Positions 9,063-18,418 are shown, numbered from the stretch's first letter. The stretch: 64,000 nt of DNA from Paucibacter sp. B2R-40 (GCF_025717555.1 NZ_JAJIRP010000001.1:1-64000), one strand, 5' to 3'. The notes: a model not told the origin generated them from the sequence alone. Numbers and translations are program-made.

Positions 9063-9080
9063 GGCTGCCCAGGTGCAGCC
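9063..9080. terminator. Possible shared hairpin between convergent genes
   Basis: GGCTGC and GCAGCC form a 6-bp stem with a 6-base loop in the 47-base gap between the convergent glucosidase and pullulanase genes. There is no T-tract, so it is only a weak candidate for bidirectional termination. Confidence 0.3.
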
Positions 9081-9094
9081 CAAGCCACGCTTCA

Positions 9095-11863
9095 TTACTG
9101 CCGCACAAACACCACCGCGCTGCGCCCAGGCAGCGTGAAGCGGCCGGTGCCGGCATCAAAGCGCGCCTCGGCCGCAATCCGCCGGTCGGCCGCTGCGGCG
9201 TCCAGGTGCACCGGGTGCAAGGCAAACTGTTTGGCCACTTCAGAGGGCAAGTCGATGTGCTGTGCGGACGGATCCACATTGATGAAGTAGAGCACTTGCT
9301 CAAACCCCGCGCCCGGCCAGCCGCGCCCATCCAGGCTCGCCGCGACCACGCGCGGGTTTTGGCTCGGGCCGGTGTTCAGGAACTTCAGGCGCTGCTGGAT
9401 CGCCTCGGCCGTGGGCAAGCGGAACAGGCTGGAGCTGGCGCGGATCTTGAGCAGATCACGAAAGGCGTCGCGCGTCCAGGCAATGTCCGCCGGGCTGGGC
9501 TTGATGCTTGCATCCGCCAACAGCGGCGCCAGCAAGGGGTATTGCTCGCCGTTATCAAGCTTGGGCGGCAGGCCGGCCCCGAAGCCATTGTCACGGTAGC
9601 TCCAGTCCAGGCGATTGAACCAGTCACCCGAGTCATAACTGTTTTTGTCCAGTGACTTGGAGCGCAAGATATCAACACCGGCATGGAAGTAGGCCACGCC
9701 CTGGCTGAAGGCGGTCAGCGCCAGCCCCAAAACCTGCACCCTGGCACGCTCAGCCGACGAAGTCTCGCGCGGCAGCTTGAGCACATTGATGTCGAACAGG
9801 GTTTGGTTGTCGTGGTTGTCGACGTAATTGACCACTTCGCCGGGCTGGGCGACATAGCCGGCCGGCTGATCGCCGTAGGCAATGTCGGCCAGCTTGTCCT
9901 TTTTGCCCTGCCAGGTCAGCAACTCATAGTCACGCAAGGAGCCGGCCAGGCCGACACGAATCAAGTCGGCCGCCTGCATAAGATCGGCCGGTGGGCGCTG
10001 TGGGGCTGAAGCATTGGGCGCATAGACGAGGCCGTTGAGCCAACCCTGGTTCTGCAGTACCGCCTGCCCGCTGTCTCCAGCGCTGCCGCCGCGCGCGGCG
10101 TCGCGCCCACGGTCACTGAAGGTGGCAATGCCCGAGCCGTTCAAAGACAGCTGCGAGGCCTGCACAAAGCGGGCGCCATGGGCCACTTCGCCGAAGTTCC
10201 AGCCCTCGCCTATCAGTTGCACAGGCCGCCCGGCCGCCTGGTTAACCCGCTCCTGCAAGGCCTCCATCACCGCGCGCGGCTGATGCGCCATCAAGTCGAA
10301 ACGGAAGGAATCTATTTTGTATTCACGCGCCCACAGCGCCACCGAGTCGATCATCAACTTGGCCATCATCCGGTGCTCTGTGGCGGTGTTGTCGCAGCAG
10401 GTTGAACGCTCCACCTCGCCAAGCGCATTCAGGCGCTGGTAATAGCCGGGCACGATGCGGTCCAGCACCGATTTTTCATGCTGGCCGGCGGCGGCCGTGT
10501 GGTTGTAGACCACATCCATGCCGACGCGCAGGTCGGCTTTGTGCAGCGCCTGCACCATCTCCCGGAACTCGATGATGCGGCGCTCGGCCTTAGCCGCATC
10601 GCTCGAATAGCTGCCCTCGGGCGCGCTGTAGTGAAAGGGGTCATAGCCCCAGTTGAAACAATCCTCGGCCGCGACGGCCATCACGGCCGCCTGCTGAAGC
10701 GGGCTATCGAGCGCCGCCTGCGGGATCTTGGGCTTCAAGCAGCCGGCTTCCGGGATGGAGGCAATGTCGAACACCGGCAGCAAATGCACATCGGTCAAGC
10801 CAGCTTTCGCCAGCGCCTGCAGATGGCGCATGCCGGCCGAGCTGCTTTGGGTGAAGGCGCTGTACTTGCCGCGCTTGGCCGCCGGCACGGTGGCGTCCGA
10901 GATCGAGAAGTCACGCACATGCAACTCGTAGATGACCATATCGGTCGCGGTCTTGACGCGCGATGGGCGCGCGACGCGCGGTACGGCATCCCAACCCGGT
11001 GGCTTGAGCGCGGCGCGCTGCAAGTCGGCCACATAGCTGCGCTTGGAGTCGGTCGTCAGGCTGAGCGAATAGGGGTCGGTGACGCGGTTGCGCACCACGC
11101 CCAGGCCGGGCACAAATACATCGACCAGAAAGTTATAGTACTGCCCGCTCAAATCGCCTGTTAGCTTGGTCTGCCACACACCGGTTTGCGCGTCCCATTT
11201 CAGCGCGTCCAAGGCGAGGGCCTTGCTGCTGCCACTGGGGTAGCGGCATAGCGAGACTTTTTGCGCGGTCGGCGCCCAGAGCGTGAAGCTGGTTTGTCGG
11301 GCCACGCTCACACCCAAGGTTTCGACCCGCTCGGCGGCCGCATACAAGTCATCCAAGGCGCCGGGCGCCTGCAAACGCGTATGCGCTTGCACCAGACCGG
11401 CTTCGTCTTCCAGCACCAGCCAGACTTGCGCCCGGTGCAGTTGCGGCAGCCGAGGCAGATCGGCCTCAGCCACCTGCCAGCGCGGACCGGGGGCAATGAA
11501 TTTGAAGCGCTGGGCCAGGTCGGCAGGCAGTTCTGCGCGACTGGGTTCAAGCAGCAACGAGGCATCCGCGCCGCCCAGCGCTTGATTTGGGCCAATCTGC
11601 AAGGCGGCCTGCGCCGAGTAATAGAGCTTGACGCGAGCGCCGACGGCCATTTTTTCTGCTGCGCCCGGCCATTGAATCAGGCCTCGGTTCAACCAATAGG
11701 CCCGCGCGGCCAGCGGTGCAGCGTCGCGTTGTGGGTGCAAAAGATGGGCAAAGCCGGGCTCGTCGCAAGCCTCCAAGGCCTTTGCCGGCAATGGGGCCAA
11801 GCCAAATACCAGGCTCAAGCCACACCAAGCCAAGCGATTCGTCACCATTTTTTGAATGCTCAT
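9095..11863 (-). CDS. pulA: Exported pullulanase-type debranching enzyme (GH13)
   Basis: A 922-residue enzyme with a Sec-type signal peptide (about residues 1-29, ending PLPAKA). An N-terminal carbohydrate-binding or accessory region is followed by a CBM48-like domain (TSFTLWAPTAQKVSLCRY) and the catalytic barrel. Pullulanase type I markers are FNWGYDPFHY (YNWGYDP-type motif), region I VVYNHT, region II SFRFDLMAH with the nucleophile Asp, region III IGEGWNFG with the acid Glu, and region IV NYVDNHDN. It hydrolyses alpha-1,6 branches of starch, pullulan or glycogen outside the cytoplasm. No lipobox is seen. Its upstream region carries two related inverted repeats that may be LacI-family operators. 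Confidence 0.92.
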   Translation of the reverse strand: MSIQKMVTNRLAWCGLSLVFGLAPLPAKALEACDEPGFAHLLHPQRDAAPLAARAYWLNRGLIQWPGAAEKMAVGARVKLYYSAQAALQIGPNQALGGADASLLLEPSRAELPADLAQRFKFIAPGPRWQVAEADLPRLPQLHRAQVWLVLEDEAGLVQAHTRLQAPGALDDLYAAAERVETLGVSVARQTSFTLWAPTAQKVSLCRYPSGSSKALALDALKWDAQTGVWQTKLTGDLSGQYYNFLVDVFVPGLGVVRNRVTDPYSLSLTTDSKRSYVADLQRAALKPPGWDAVPRVARPSRVKTATDMVIYELHVRDFSISDATVPAAKRGKYSAFTQSSSAGMRHLQALAKAGLTDVHLLPVFDIASIPEAGCLKPKIPQAALDSPLQQAAVMAVAAEDCFNWGYDPFHYSAPEGSYSSDAAKAERRIIEFREMVQALHKADLRVGMDVVYNHTAAAGQHEKSVLDRIVPGYYQRLNALGEVERSTCCDNTATEHRMMAKLMIDSVALWAREYKIDSFRFDLMAHQPRAVMEALQERVNQAAGRPVQLIGEGWNFGEVAHGARFVQASQLSLNGSGIATFSDRGRDAARGGSAGDSGQAVLQNQGWLNGLVYAPNASAPQRPPADLMQAADLIRVGLAGSLRDYELLTWQGKKDKLADIAYGDQPAGYVAQPGEVVNYVDNHDNQTLFDINVLKLPRETSSAERARVQVLGLALTAFSQGVAYFHAGVDILRSKSLDKNSYDSGDWFNRLDWSYRDNGFGAGLPPKLDNGEQYPLLAPLLADASIKPSPADIAWTRDAFRDLLKIRASSSLFRLPTAEAIQQRLKFLNTGPSQNPRVVAASLDGRGWPGAGFEQVLYFINVDPSAQHIDLPSEVAKQFALHPVHLDAAAADRRIAAEARFDAGTGRFTLPGRSAVVFVRQ

Positions 11864-11908
11864 TTTCTGCCCGTCGTACGAGGTGGCCGGAATGGCTCAC
11901 AGAAAATG

Positions 11909-11985
11909 GTAACAAAACTACATCAAAATATTCACAGGAAATCTAATTTATTGCTTAACGACATCGAATAAGTAGCTTGACTACA
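11909..11985 (-). promoter_or_regulatory. Two TGTAGT-N5-TAC operators upstream of pullulanase
   Basis: Read on the minus strand, TGTAGTTTTGTTAC (11909-11922) and TGTAGTCAAGCTAC (11972-11985) share TGTAGT-N5-TAC. The second contains the perfect dyad GTAG-N5-CTAC. They lie about 45 and 110 bases before the pullulanase start, in an AT-rich promoter-like stretch. LacI-family maltose regulators of other proteobacteria use similar TGTAG...CTACA dyads, so a maltose or starch repressor site is plausible. No such regulator gene lies in the window. Confidence 0.45.
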
Positions 11986-12016
11986 TGATTTCAGCAAAAA
12001 ATGAACCTGACCCCAT

Positions 12017-12406
12017 TTAGAGAACCGGCGGCTCCCAGAGCTCGACGCGGTTGCCTTCGGGATCCATCACCCAGCCGAATTTACCGAACTCGGAAGACTC
12101 GGTCTTGGGGTCTACAGCACAGCCTTCGGCGCGCAGCTGCGGCAACAAGGCGTCCAAATCGGCGACGCGGTAATTGACCATGAAGCCGGCCTGGCTGGGC
12201 GCGAAGTAGTCGGGCTCAGCCGCGGCGTCAAACACGCTCCAGACCGTCGAGCCATTCGGCTCGGGGCGCTCGGGCGTCTGCCATTGGAAGCTAGTACCAC
12301 CCCAGGCCTGCACGTCGATACCGAGATGATCGCGGTACCAAGCGCGCAGGGCGACCGGATCACGCGCTTTGATGAAGATTCCACCGATTCCCGTGACTCG
12401 TTTCAT
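12017..12406 (-). CDS. VOC superfamily (glyoxalase-like) protein
   Basis: A 129-residue single-domain protein. It starts with the usual GIGGIFIKARDPVALRAWYRD and ends with the strand MDPEGNRVELWEPP, whose Glu corresponds to the metal ligand. The HLGIDVQAWGGTSFQW segment is typical of small bleomycin-resistance/glyoxalase-like proteins of unknown substrate. Same-strand neighbours are the pullulanase 153 bases downstream and the ABC transporter ATPase 61 bases upstream, whose stop is at 12468. It may be transcribed as a distal part of the transporter operon, but no functional link is evident. Confidence 0.85.
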   Translation of the reverse strand: MKRVTGIGGIFIKARDPVALRAWYRDHLGIDVQAWGGTSFQWQTPERPEPNGSTVWSVFDAAAEPDYFAPSQAGFMVNYRVADLDALLPQLRAEGCAVDPKTESSEFGKFGWVMDPEGNRVELWEPPVL

Positions 12407-12467
12407 CGCATGCTCCGAACCTTAGCAAAAGACCAGCCGCCTATCAAAGCGCCCGCAAACGGCCGGA

Positions 12468-14174
12468 TCAGGCCGCTGCCACCGCCGCTGCATGCAGATG
12501 CGCCGCGCCTTGATACCCTCTTGGCACCGCGCCCAACAACTTGCGCGTGTATTCCTGCTGAGGATGGGCCAGCAGCGCCTGCGTCTCGCTTTGCTCGACC
12601 ACATCGCCGTTCTGCATCACCAGCACTTCATCAGAGATGAACTTCACCACCGCCAGGTCGTGGCTGATGAAGACATAGCTGAGGCCGAATTCGTCCTGTA
12701 GATCCTTCAGCAGATTCAGCACCTGGGCCTGCACCGACACATCCAGCGCCGACACCGCTTCGTCCAGCACCAGCACCTCGGGGTTCAGCGTCAGGCAGCG
12801 TGCAATCGCGATACGCTGCCGCTGACCGCCGGAGAACTCGTGCGGGTACTTGTTCAGCACCGTGTCGTCCAGGCCGACCTTCTTCAGCAGGGCGCTGGCA
12901 CGCGCCAAGCGCTCGTCATGGTCCTTGCCGATCTTGTGAATCTCCATCGGCTCGACCAGGGTCTGGCCAATCGTGAAGCGCGGGTTCAGCGAGGCATAGG
13001 GGTTCTGGAACACCACCTGGATGCGGCGGCGCATCTTTTGCCAGTCGACGCCGTTCATCTTCAACAGGTCTTTGCCCTCGAACAGGACCTCGCCGCCGGT
13101 CGGCTCATGCAGGCGCAAGAGCGTCAGGCCCATGGTCGTCTTGCCTGAACCGGACTCGCCCACCACACCCAAGGTGTAGCCCTTGCGCAGCTTGAAGTTG
13201 ACCTCCTTGACGGCCTTGAACTCCTTCTTGCTGAACAGCCCGCTCTTGAAGAAGAAGCTCTTCTTCAGGCCGCGCGCTTCCAGAATCACCGGTGCGTTCG
13301 GGTCCTTGGCCTTGCCCAGGCCGGCGTTGACCGTCAGGCCGGCAATATGGTCGTCGATCACCATCAGGCGCGCCGGGTTCTCGGTCAGCGAGGGGCGGCA
13401 GGCCAGCAGTGCCTTGGTATAGCTGTCTTGCGGGTTGCTGAAGATCTCGGCCACCGGGGCCTTCTCGCGGATCTGGCCATGGCGCATCACCACCACCTGG
13501 TCGGAGATCTCGCCCACCACGCCCAGATCATGCGAGATGAACAGAAGAGCCATCTTGTGCGTCTCTTTGAGCTTGGCCATCAGCTCCATCACCTGGCGCT
13601 GAATCGTCACGTCCAGCGCCGTGGTCGGCTCGTCGGCGATCAGCAGCTTCGGGCTGCAGGCCAGCGCCACCGCAATCATCACGCGCTGCTGCTGGCCGCC
13701 CGACATCTCATGCGGATAGTTGCCCAGGCGGCGCTTGGGCTCGGGGATGCCGACCTCGTTGAGCAGCTCTTCGGCCCGCACCAGCGCTTGGCGTTTGCTC
13801 ATGCCCATATGCTTGATCAGCGGCTCCATGATCTGCGCGGCCACGGTGAACACCGGGTTCAGCGAGGTCATCGGGTCCTGGAACACGCAGGCAATGTCGC
13901 GGCCACGGATGGCCTGCAACTCGCGCAGCGTGCACTGGCGCAAGTCCTGACCCTGGAACAGGATCTTGCCTTCGCGCTCGGCGTTGTCCGGCAGCAGGTT
14001 GAGGATGGACATGGCCGTCACCGACTTGCCCGAGCCCGACTCGCCCACCAGCGCGACGGTCGAGTTCTCGGGGATGTCAAAGCTGATGCCCTTGACGGCC
14101 TGGGTGCGTTGCATTTCGCCGTTGACACGGCCCATGCGGAAAGAGACTTTTAAGTCTTGAATGGAGAGCAACAT
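12468..14174 (-). CDS. Fused double ATP-binding protein of an oligopeptide-type ABC transporter
   Basis: A 568-residue protein with two complete ABC ATPase domains, the arrangement of YejF and GsiA rather than separate DppD and DppF. Domain 1 has Walker A GESGSGKS (about 44-51), signature MSGGQQQRV and Walker B LLIADEP. Domain 2 has Walker A GESGSGKT (about 339-346), signature FSGGQRQRI and Walker B VLVLDEA. It energises import through the two permeases encoded just upstream. The ATG at 14174 lies 2 bases after the permease stop (14177), giving tight coupling. It is one half of the transporter that faces the seven binding-protein genes. Confidence 0.93.
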   Translation of the reverse strand: MLLSIQDLKVSFRMGRVNGEMQRTQAVKGISFDIPENSTVALVGESGSGKSVTAMSILNLLPDNAEREGKILFQGQDLRQCTLRELQAIRGRDIACVFQDPMTSLNPVFTVAAQIMEPLIKHMGMSKRQALVRAEELLNEVGIPEPKRRLGNYPHEMSGGQQQRVMIAVALACSPKLLIADEPTTALDVTIQRQVMELMAKLKETHKMALLFISHDLGVVGEISDQVVVMRHGQIREKAPVAEIFSNPQDSYTKALLACRPSLTENPARLMVIDDHIAGLTVNAGLGKAKDPNAPVILEARGLKKSFFFKSGLFSKKEFKAVKEVNFKLRKGYTLGVVGESGSGKTTMGLTLLRLHEPTGGEVLFEGKDLLKMNGVDWQKMRRRIQVVFQNPYASLNPRFTIGQTLVEPMEIHKIGKDHDERLARASALLKKVGLDDTVLNKYPHEFSGGQRQRIAIARCLTLNPEVLVLDEAVSALDVSVQAQVLNLLKDLQDEFGLSYVFISHDLAVVKFISDEVLVMQNGDVVEQSETQALLAHPQQEYTRKLLGAVPRGYQGAAHLHAAAVAAA

Positions 14175-14176
14175 GC

Positions 14177-15229
14177 TTATTCCAGGCCTCTGAGTTTCGG
14201 GTCCAGCGCATCGCGCAAGGCATCGGTGAACAGCGCAAACGCGGTCACGAAGATGGCCATCAAGCCGGTCACGGCCGCCAACTGCCACCAGTAGCCGAGG
14301 ATCAGCTCGCTCTGCGACTCGCTCAGCATCGTGCCCCAGGAGACCTGGTCCACGCCGACGCCCAGGCCCAGATAGGACAGGATCACTTCGCTCTTGATGA
14401 AGCCCACCACATGCAGGGACAGCTGCACCAGCGCCACATGCGAGACGTTAGGCAAGATGTGTTTGAACATGCGCGAGTAACGCGAAGCGCCGATCGCTTC
14501 AGCGGCGCGCACATATTCGCGCACCGAATGCTTCATGAACTCGGCGCGGATCAAGCGGTAAATACCGGGCCAGCCGGCCAGACCCAGAATCATCACCACC
14601 GACATCACGCCGCGCCCGAAGATCACCGCAAACGCGAAGATCAGCAAGATGCTCGGGATGGCGGTGAAGACGTTGTAGAGCCACTCCAGGAAGTCGCCCA
14701 CGCGGCCGCCAAAGAAGCCCGACAGCGCACCCAGCACGACGCCAATGATGGTGGCCACCACGGCCGCCAACACGCCGACCAGAATCGACACCTCGGCACC
14801 CTTGATCGCCTTGGACATCACATCGCGGCCCAGCCGGTCGCCGCCCATCGGCAGCGTCTCGGCCTTGACCGTCACCTCGGTCTTGTAGGCCTTGGCGCGC
14901 TCTTCCCATTCCTTGTACTTCGGAGCGAGCGGATCGATATCGCTGAGGTCCACATTCGGGCCCTTGGGCGTTTGAATAGCGCTGGTCGCCTCGGCCGGGG
15001 CCGGGCCCATAAAGGTCGGCGGCGCATTCGGCACGCCGACTTCTTTTTGCCAGTTCTTGGCGATCAGCCCGGTGCTGGAGGCCACCACCATCAAGAGGAA
15101 GAAGCCGACGATGACCATGGACACCATGCCCACCTTGTCGGTGCGCAGCCGGCGCCAGGAAGCCGCCCAGACGCCTTCTGATTTGCCGGCCTTGGCCGGC
15201 GTTGCAGGAGTAGACAAGACCGCGCTCAT
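14177..15229 (-). CDS. Oligopeptide-type ABC transporter permease (DppC/YejE type)
   Basis: A 350-residue inner-membrane permease. After a cytoplasmic N terminus and one helix (MVSMVIVGFFLLMVVAS) there is a periplasmic insertion of about 100 residues, typical of the YejE/OppC branch. GGDRLGRDVMSKAIKGAEVS then leads into the five-helix core, and the ATPase-coupling EAA-like loop is EYVRAAEAIGASRYSRMFKHILPN. The gene is second in the operon, 43 bases after the other permease and 2 bases before the ATPase. The large periplasmic loop could matter for docking different binding proteins (inference). Confidence 0.92.
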   Translation of the reverse strand: MSAVLSTPATPAKAGKSEGVWAASWRRLRTDKVGMVSMVIVGFFLLMVVASSTGLIAKNWQKEVGVPNAPPTFMGPAPAEATSAIQTPKGPNVDLSDIDPLAPKYKEWEERAKAYKTEVTVKAETLPMGGDRLGRDVMSKAIKGAEVSILVGVLAAVVATIIGVVLGALSGFFGGRVGDFLEWLYNVFTAIPSILLIFAFAVIFGRGVMSVVMILGLAGWPGIYRLIRAEFMKHSVREYVRAAEAIGASRYSRMFKHILPNVSHVALVQLSLHVVGFIKSEVILSYLGLGVGVDQVSWGTMLSESQSELILGYWWQLAAVTGLMAIFVTAFALFTDALRDALDPKLRGLE

Positions 15230-15272
15230 TTCGCATCTCCGAAGCGGAATGCAACTGAAAAATTCTGGAGTT

Positions 15273-16211
15273 TCATTTCAGCACCACCCGCGGATCGACC
15301 AGTTTGTACAAGAGGTCGGTAATCAAATTCACCACCATGGTCAGGAAGGCGATGTAGATCGCAAAGGCCTGAATGACCGGGTAGTCACTGCGGTTCACCG
15401 CCAACAAGATCTCGCGGCCCAGGCCTGGGATGGAGAAGAAAACTTCCAACAAGAAACTGCCGACAAACACGCCCGGCAAAGCCACCGAGATATTCGTCAT
15501 GATCGGGATCATCGCGTTGCGCAAGACATGCTTGAGCAGGATGGTCGATTCGGTCATGCCCTTGGCGCGCGCGGTGCGCACATAGTCATGGCCAATCTCA
15601 TCGAGGAAGAAGGTGCGATACAAGCGCGTGTAAGGCGCTATCGCCACCGCCACGGCCACCATCACCGGCAGCGGGGCGTAGGTGGTCAGATTGGTCCAGA
15701 CGCTGTCGGTCCAGCCCTGCACCGGGAACCAGCCGAGGCGAAAAGCGAACACATATTGGCCGACGATCACATAAACCAGCAGCGAGATCGACACCGCCAC
15801 CGTGCTCAGAATCATCACTGTGCGGTCGGTCAGGCTGCCGCGCACCGAAGCCACGGCCAGCGCAAACGGGATCGCCAACACGATCTCGAAAAACAGAATC
15901 GGCAGCATCACGGTCAGCGTGGCCGGCAGGCGGCTGCTGAAGAGGCTGGCGACCGACTCATTGGTGGCCCAGCTCTTGCCCCAGTCAAAGGTCACGATCT
16001 GCTTGATGAAGATCCACAGCTGCTCCAGCACCGGCTTGTTCAGGCCCAGCTGCTCGCGGATTGCGTCGATCTGTTCGGCACTGGCGTTCAGGCCGCCGAG
16101 GATCTCGGCGGGATCACCGCCGAAGAACTTGAAAAGAAAAAACACCAGCAGCACGACACCGAGCAAGGTCGGGATCATTTGCCACAAGCGTCTGAATAGG
16201 TAGGCCAGCAT
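15273..16211 (-). CDS. Oligopeptide-type ABC transporter permease (DppB/YejB type)
   Basis: A 312-residue inner-membrane permease. It starts MLAYLFRRLWQMIPTLLGVV, the classic DppB/OppB first helix, and has the family's extracytoplasmic loop with GLNKPVLEQLWIF. The EAA-type coupling loop DYVRTARAKGMTESTILLKH precedes a conserved C terminus ending LYKLVDPRVVLK. It is the first gene of the transporter operon and diverges from the first of seven substrate-binding protein genes across a 306-base control region. Peptides, nickel complexes and other small ligands are known for this family. Confidence 0.92.
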   Translation of the reverse strand: MLAYLFRRLWQMIPTLLGVVLLVFFLFKFFGGDPAEILGGLNASAEQIDAIREQLGLNKPVLEQLWIFIKQIVTFDWGKSWATNESVASLFSSRLPATLTVMLPILFFEIVLAIPFALAVASVRGSLTDRTVMILSTVAVSISLLVYVIVGQYVFAFRLGWFPVQGWTDSVWTNLTTYAPLPVMVAVAVAIAPYTRLYRTFFLDEIGHDYVRTARAKGMTESTILLKHVLRNAMIPIMTNISVALPGVFVGSFLLEVFFSIPGLGREILLAVNRSDYPVIQAFAIYIAFLTMVVNLITDLLYKLVDPRVVLK

Positions 16212-16517
16212 CGCTGTTGGTTCTCCAAGAAATAAGACGTCGCAGATTCGACAAAATGCTCCCCCGCAGGCTGATGGCCCCAGGGTTTGCGAAAAGAAAA
16301 ACTGGCGCGAGTCTAGTCGACTTGGACGTGGCCGCTTACCGGGTTTTGCCCTCGCTCACCCTCAAGTTGCGGGGTCAGTTCGAGTAAATCTGAGGCAAGT
16401 TTCGAGAATTCAGGGGGGTTCAACCCCAACTTGCCCCAGGCGATGCCGTTTGCGCATAAGCGCAGACCGGTGCCAGGCACTAGACTGCGCGGCTCCCCAA
16501 GTCAGTGACGACAAGAA
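16212..16517. promoter_or_regulatory. Divergent control region with nested inverted repeats
   Basis: This 306-base gap separates the divergent permease and first binding-protein genes, so it must carry both promoters. I cannot place the promoters reliably. It holds an outer 8-bp perfect inverted repeat, GGCAAGTT (16394-16401) with AACTTGCC (16428-16435). This encloses an inner dyad, GGGGTT-C-AACCCC (16415-16427). The structure could be a regulator site or a leader-RNA stem in the binding-protein transcript. Confidence 0.45.
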
Positions 16518-18362
16518 ATGATGCGATCCACCCTGATGCGAGCCGCCGGCCTGGCCGCGCTGCTGGCTCTGAACTGCCTGCCCTCGCTGGCCCAAGAGGC
16601 GCCACCAGCCAAGGATGCCCAGCAGCCGCAGCCGAAAGTTCTTCGCTATGCCTTGCGCGCCGCCGAGACCGGATTCGACCCGGCGCAAATTTCCGACAGT
16701 TACTCGAAAGCAGTCGCGGCCGGCATTTTTGATGCGCCGCTGGAGTTCGAGTACCACGCCCGCCCGGCCAAGCTACGACCCAGCACCCTGGTCGCCATGC
16801 CCGAGGTCTCGGCCGACTTCAAGACCATGACCTTCGAGTTGAAGCCCGGCATCTTCTTCAACGACGACCCGGCCTTCGGCGGCAAAAAGCGCGAGCTGAT
16901 CGCCGCCGATTACGTCTATTCGATCAAGCGGCACTACGACCCACAGTGGAAGAGCTCCAATCTCTATCTGCTCGAGAACGTCAAGATTTTGGGCCTGTCG
17001 GAGTTGCGCAAGGAACTGATGGCAGCCAAGAAGCCGTTTGACTACGACCGCCCGGTCGAAGGCCTCAAAGTGCTCGACCGTTACCGCTTCCAGGTCAAGC
17101 TGGGCATCGGCGACCCCCGCTTCATCTACCAGTTTGCCGATGCCGGCTTCCTCGGGGCCGTGGCGCGTGAGGTGGTCGAGATGTACGGCAGCAAGATCAT
17201 GGAGCACCCGGTGGGCACCAATGCCTGGCGCCTGGGTGAATGGCGGCGCAGCTCGCAAATCGTGCTGGAAAAAAACCCCAATTACCGCGAAGTGCTTTAC
17301 GCCGAGAGCGCGCCCACCGACAACCCGGCCCTGGCCGCCCAAGTCGCCAAGTTGCAAGGCCGGCGCCTGCCCATGGTGGACCGGGTCGTGATCGCCATCA
17401 TCGAGGAGCCGCAGCCGCGCTGGCTGTCCTTCCTGAATGGCGAGAAGGACGTGATCGAGGAAGTGCCGGCCGACTTCGCCACCATCGCCATGCCCAACAA
17501 CAAGCTGGCACCCAATCTGGCCAAGCGCGGCATACAGATGACGCGCTACCCGCGCGCCGATGTGGCCTTCACCTATTTCAATATGGAAGACCCGGTCATC
17601 GGCGGCTACACGCCAGAGAAAATCGCGCTGCGCCGCGCGATCTCGCTGGGCTCGGACGTCGACAAGCAGATCCGACTGGCGCGCCGCGGCCAGGCCCTGC
17701 CATCGCAGGGCCCCATCTCGCCGGGCACTTTCGGCTTCGACGCCAATTTCAAGTCTGAGATGGGCGAATACAACCTGGCCAAAGCCAAGGCCCTGCTGGA
17801 CCTGTACGGCTATGTCGACAAAGACGGCGACGGCTGGCGCGATCAACCGGACGGTTCGGCCCTGAAGCTGGAATACGCGACCCAGCCCGACAGCACCAAC
17901 CGCCAGCTCAATGAGCAATGGCAGCAGACCATGAATGGGCTGAAGATCCGCATCAAGTTCAAAACCGCCAAATGGCCGGAGAACCTCAAGTCGGCCAATG
18001 CCGGCAAGCTGCAGATGTGGGGCGTGTCCTGGGTTGCCACCGCGCCCGATGGCGACACCTTTTTGGCGCTCGGCGACGGCGGCGCCAAGGGCAAGGCAAA
18101 CAAGGCTCGCTTCGATCTGCCCGCCTTCAACGCGCTCTATCAAAAGCAAAAAGCGCTACCCGATGGCCCCGAGCGAGAAGCCGTGATGGCCGAGGCCGCC
18201 AAGCTGATGGTGGCCTATATGCCCTACAAGATGGAGGTGCACCGCGTCTTCACCGACATGGCCCATCCCTGGGTGCTCGGCTACAACCGCAATGTTTTTG
18301 TGCGTGACTTCTGGAAATACCTGGACATTGACACCGAGGCCTTGAAGCGCGGCGGCTCATGA
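16518..18362 (+). CDS. Family 5 ABC substrate-binding protein, array member 1
   Basis: A 614-residue exported SBP_bac_5 protein. The Sec signal peptide spans about residues 1-25 (cleavage near SLA-QE) with no lipobox, so it is a soluble periplasmic protein. The mature part starts with the array hallmark KVLRYALRAAETGFDPAQ and continues with DDPAF-GGKKREL, HPVGT, WRRSSQIVLEKNPNYR, the Asp-rich loop VDKDGDGWRD and AKWPENLK. Length matches YejA/HbpA-type proteins (about 600). It is most like member 2: both share PNNKLAPNLAK, GPISPG and a VRDFWKY C-terminal end. It is separated by 160 bases from member 2, so unlike the others it may have its own transcript end. The ligand is unknown; peptide-like compounds are most likely by family. 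Confidence 0.92.
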   Translation: MMRSTLMRAAGLAALLALNCLPSLAQEAPPAKDAQQPQPKVLRYALRAAETGFDPAQISDSYSKAVAAGIFDAPLEFEYHARPAKLRPSTLVAMPEVSADFKTMTFELKPGIFFNDDPAFGGKKRELIAADYVYSIKRHYDPQWKSSNLYLLENVKILGLSELRKELMAAKKPFDYDRPVEGLKVLDRYRFQVKLGIGDPRFIYQFADAGFLGAVAREVVEMYGSKIMEHPVGTNAWRLGEWRRSSQIVLEKNPNYREVLYAESAPTDNPALAAQVAKLQGRRLPMVDRVVIAIIEEPQPRWLSFLNGEKDVIEEVPADFATIAMPNNKLAPNLAKRGIQMTRYPRADVAFTYFNMEDPVIGGYTPEKIALRRAISLGSDVDKQIRLARRGQALPSQGPISPGTFGFDANFKSEMGEYNLAKAKALLDLYGYVDKDGDGWRDQPDGSALKLEYATQPDSTNRQLNEQWQQTMNGLKIRIKFKTAKWPENLKSANAGKLQMWGVSWVATAPDGDTFLALGDGGAKGKANKARFDLPAFNALYQKQKALPDGPEREAVMAEAAKLMVAYMPYKMEVHRVFTDMAHPWVLGYNRNVFVRDFWKYLDIDTEALKRGGS

Positions 18363-18394
18363 CTTGGGGTTCTACTGCATGGCGGGCAAGCTCG

Positions 18395-18418
18395 TCAGGC
18401 CGTAGACTGCAGGCCTGA
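18395..18418. repeat. Perfect 7-bp inverted repeat between array members 1 and 2
   Basis: TCAGGCC (18395-18401) pairs with GGCCTGA (18412-18418) across a 10-base loop, 33 bases after the stop of member 1. There is no T-tract. Intercistronic stems at this position in other binding-protein operons stabilise or process the upstream mRNA, so it may set the expression of member 1 relative to the rest (inference). Confidence 0.45.

Noticed and set aside
11990-12016. Stretch with TGAACCTGACCCCATTT, considered as an insertion-sequence end; a loosely similar GGGGTCAG occurs near 16373
   Set aside because: Too short and without a partner end or transposase; could be a worn dispersed repeat but cannot be supported.
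16773-18149. Long antisense open frame over array member 1
   Set aside because: Shadow of the binding-protein gene; similar antisense frames over other members (for example 20216-21739) reflect conserved GC-rich codon structure.
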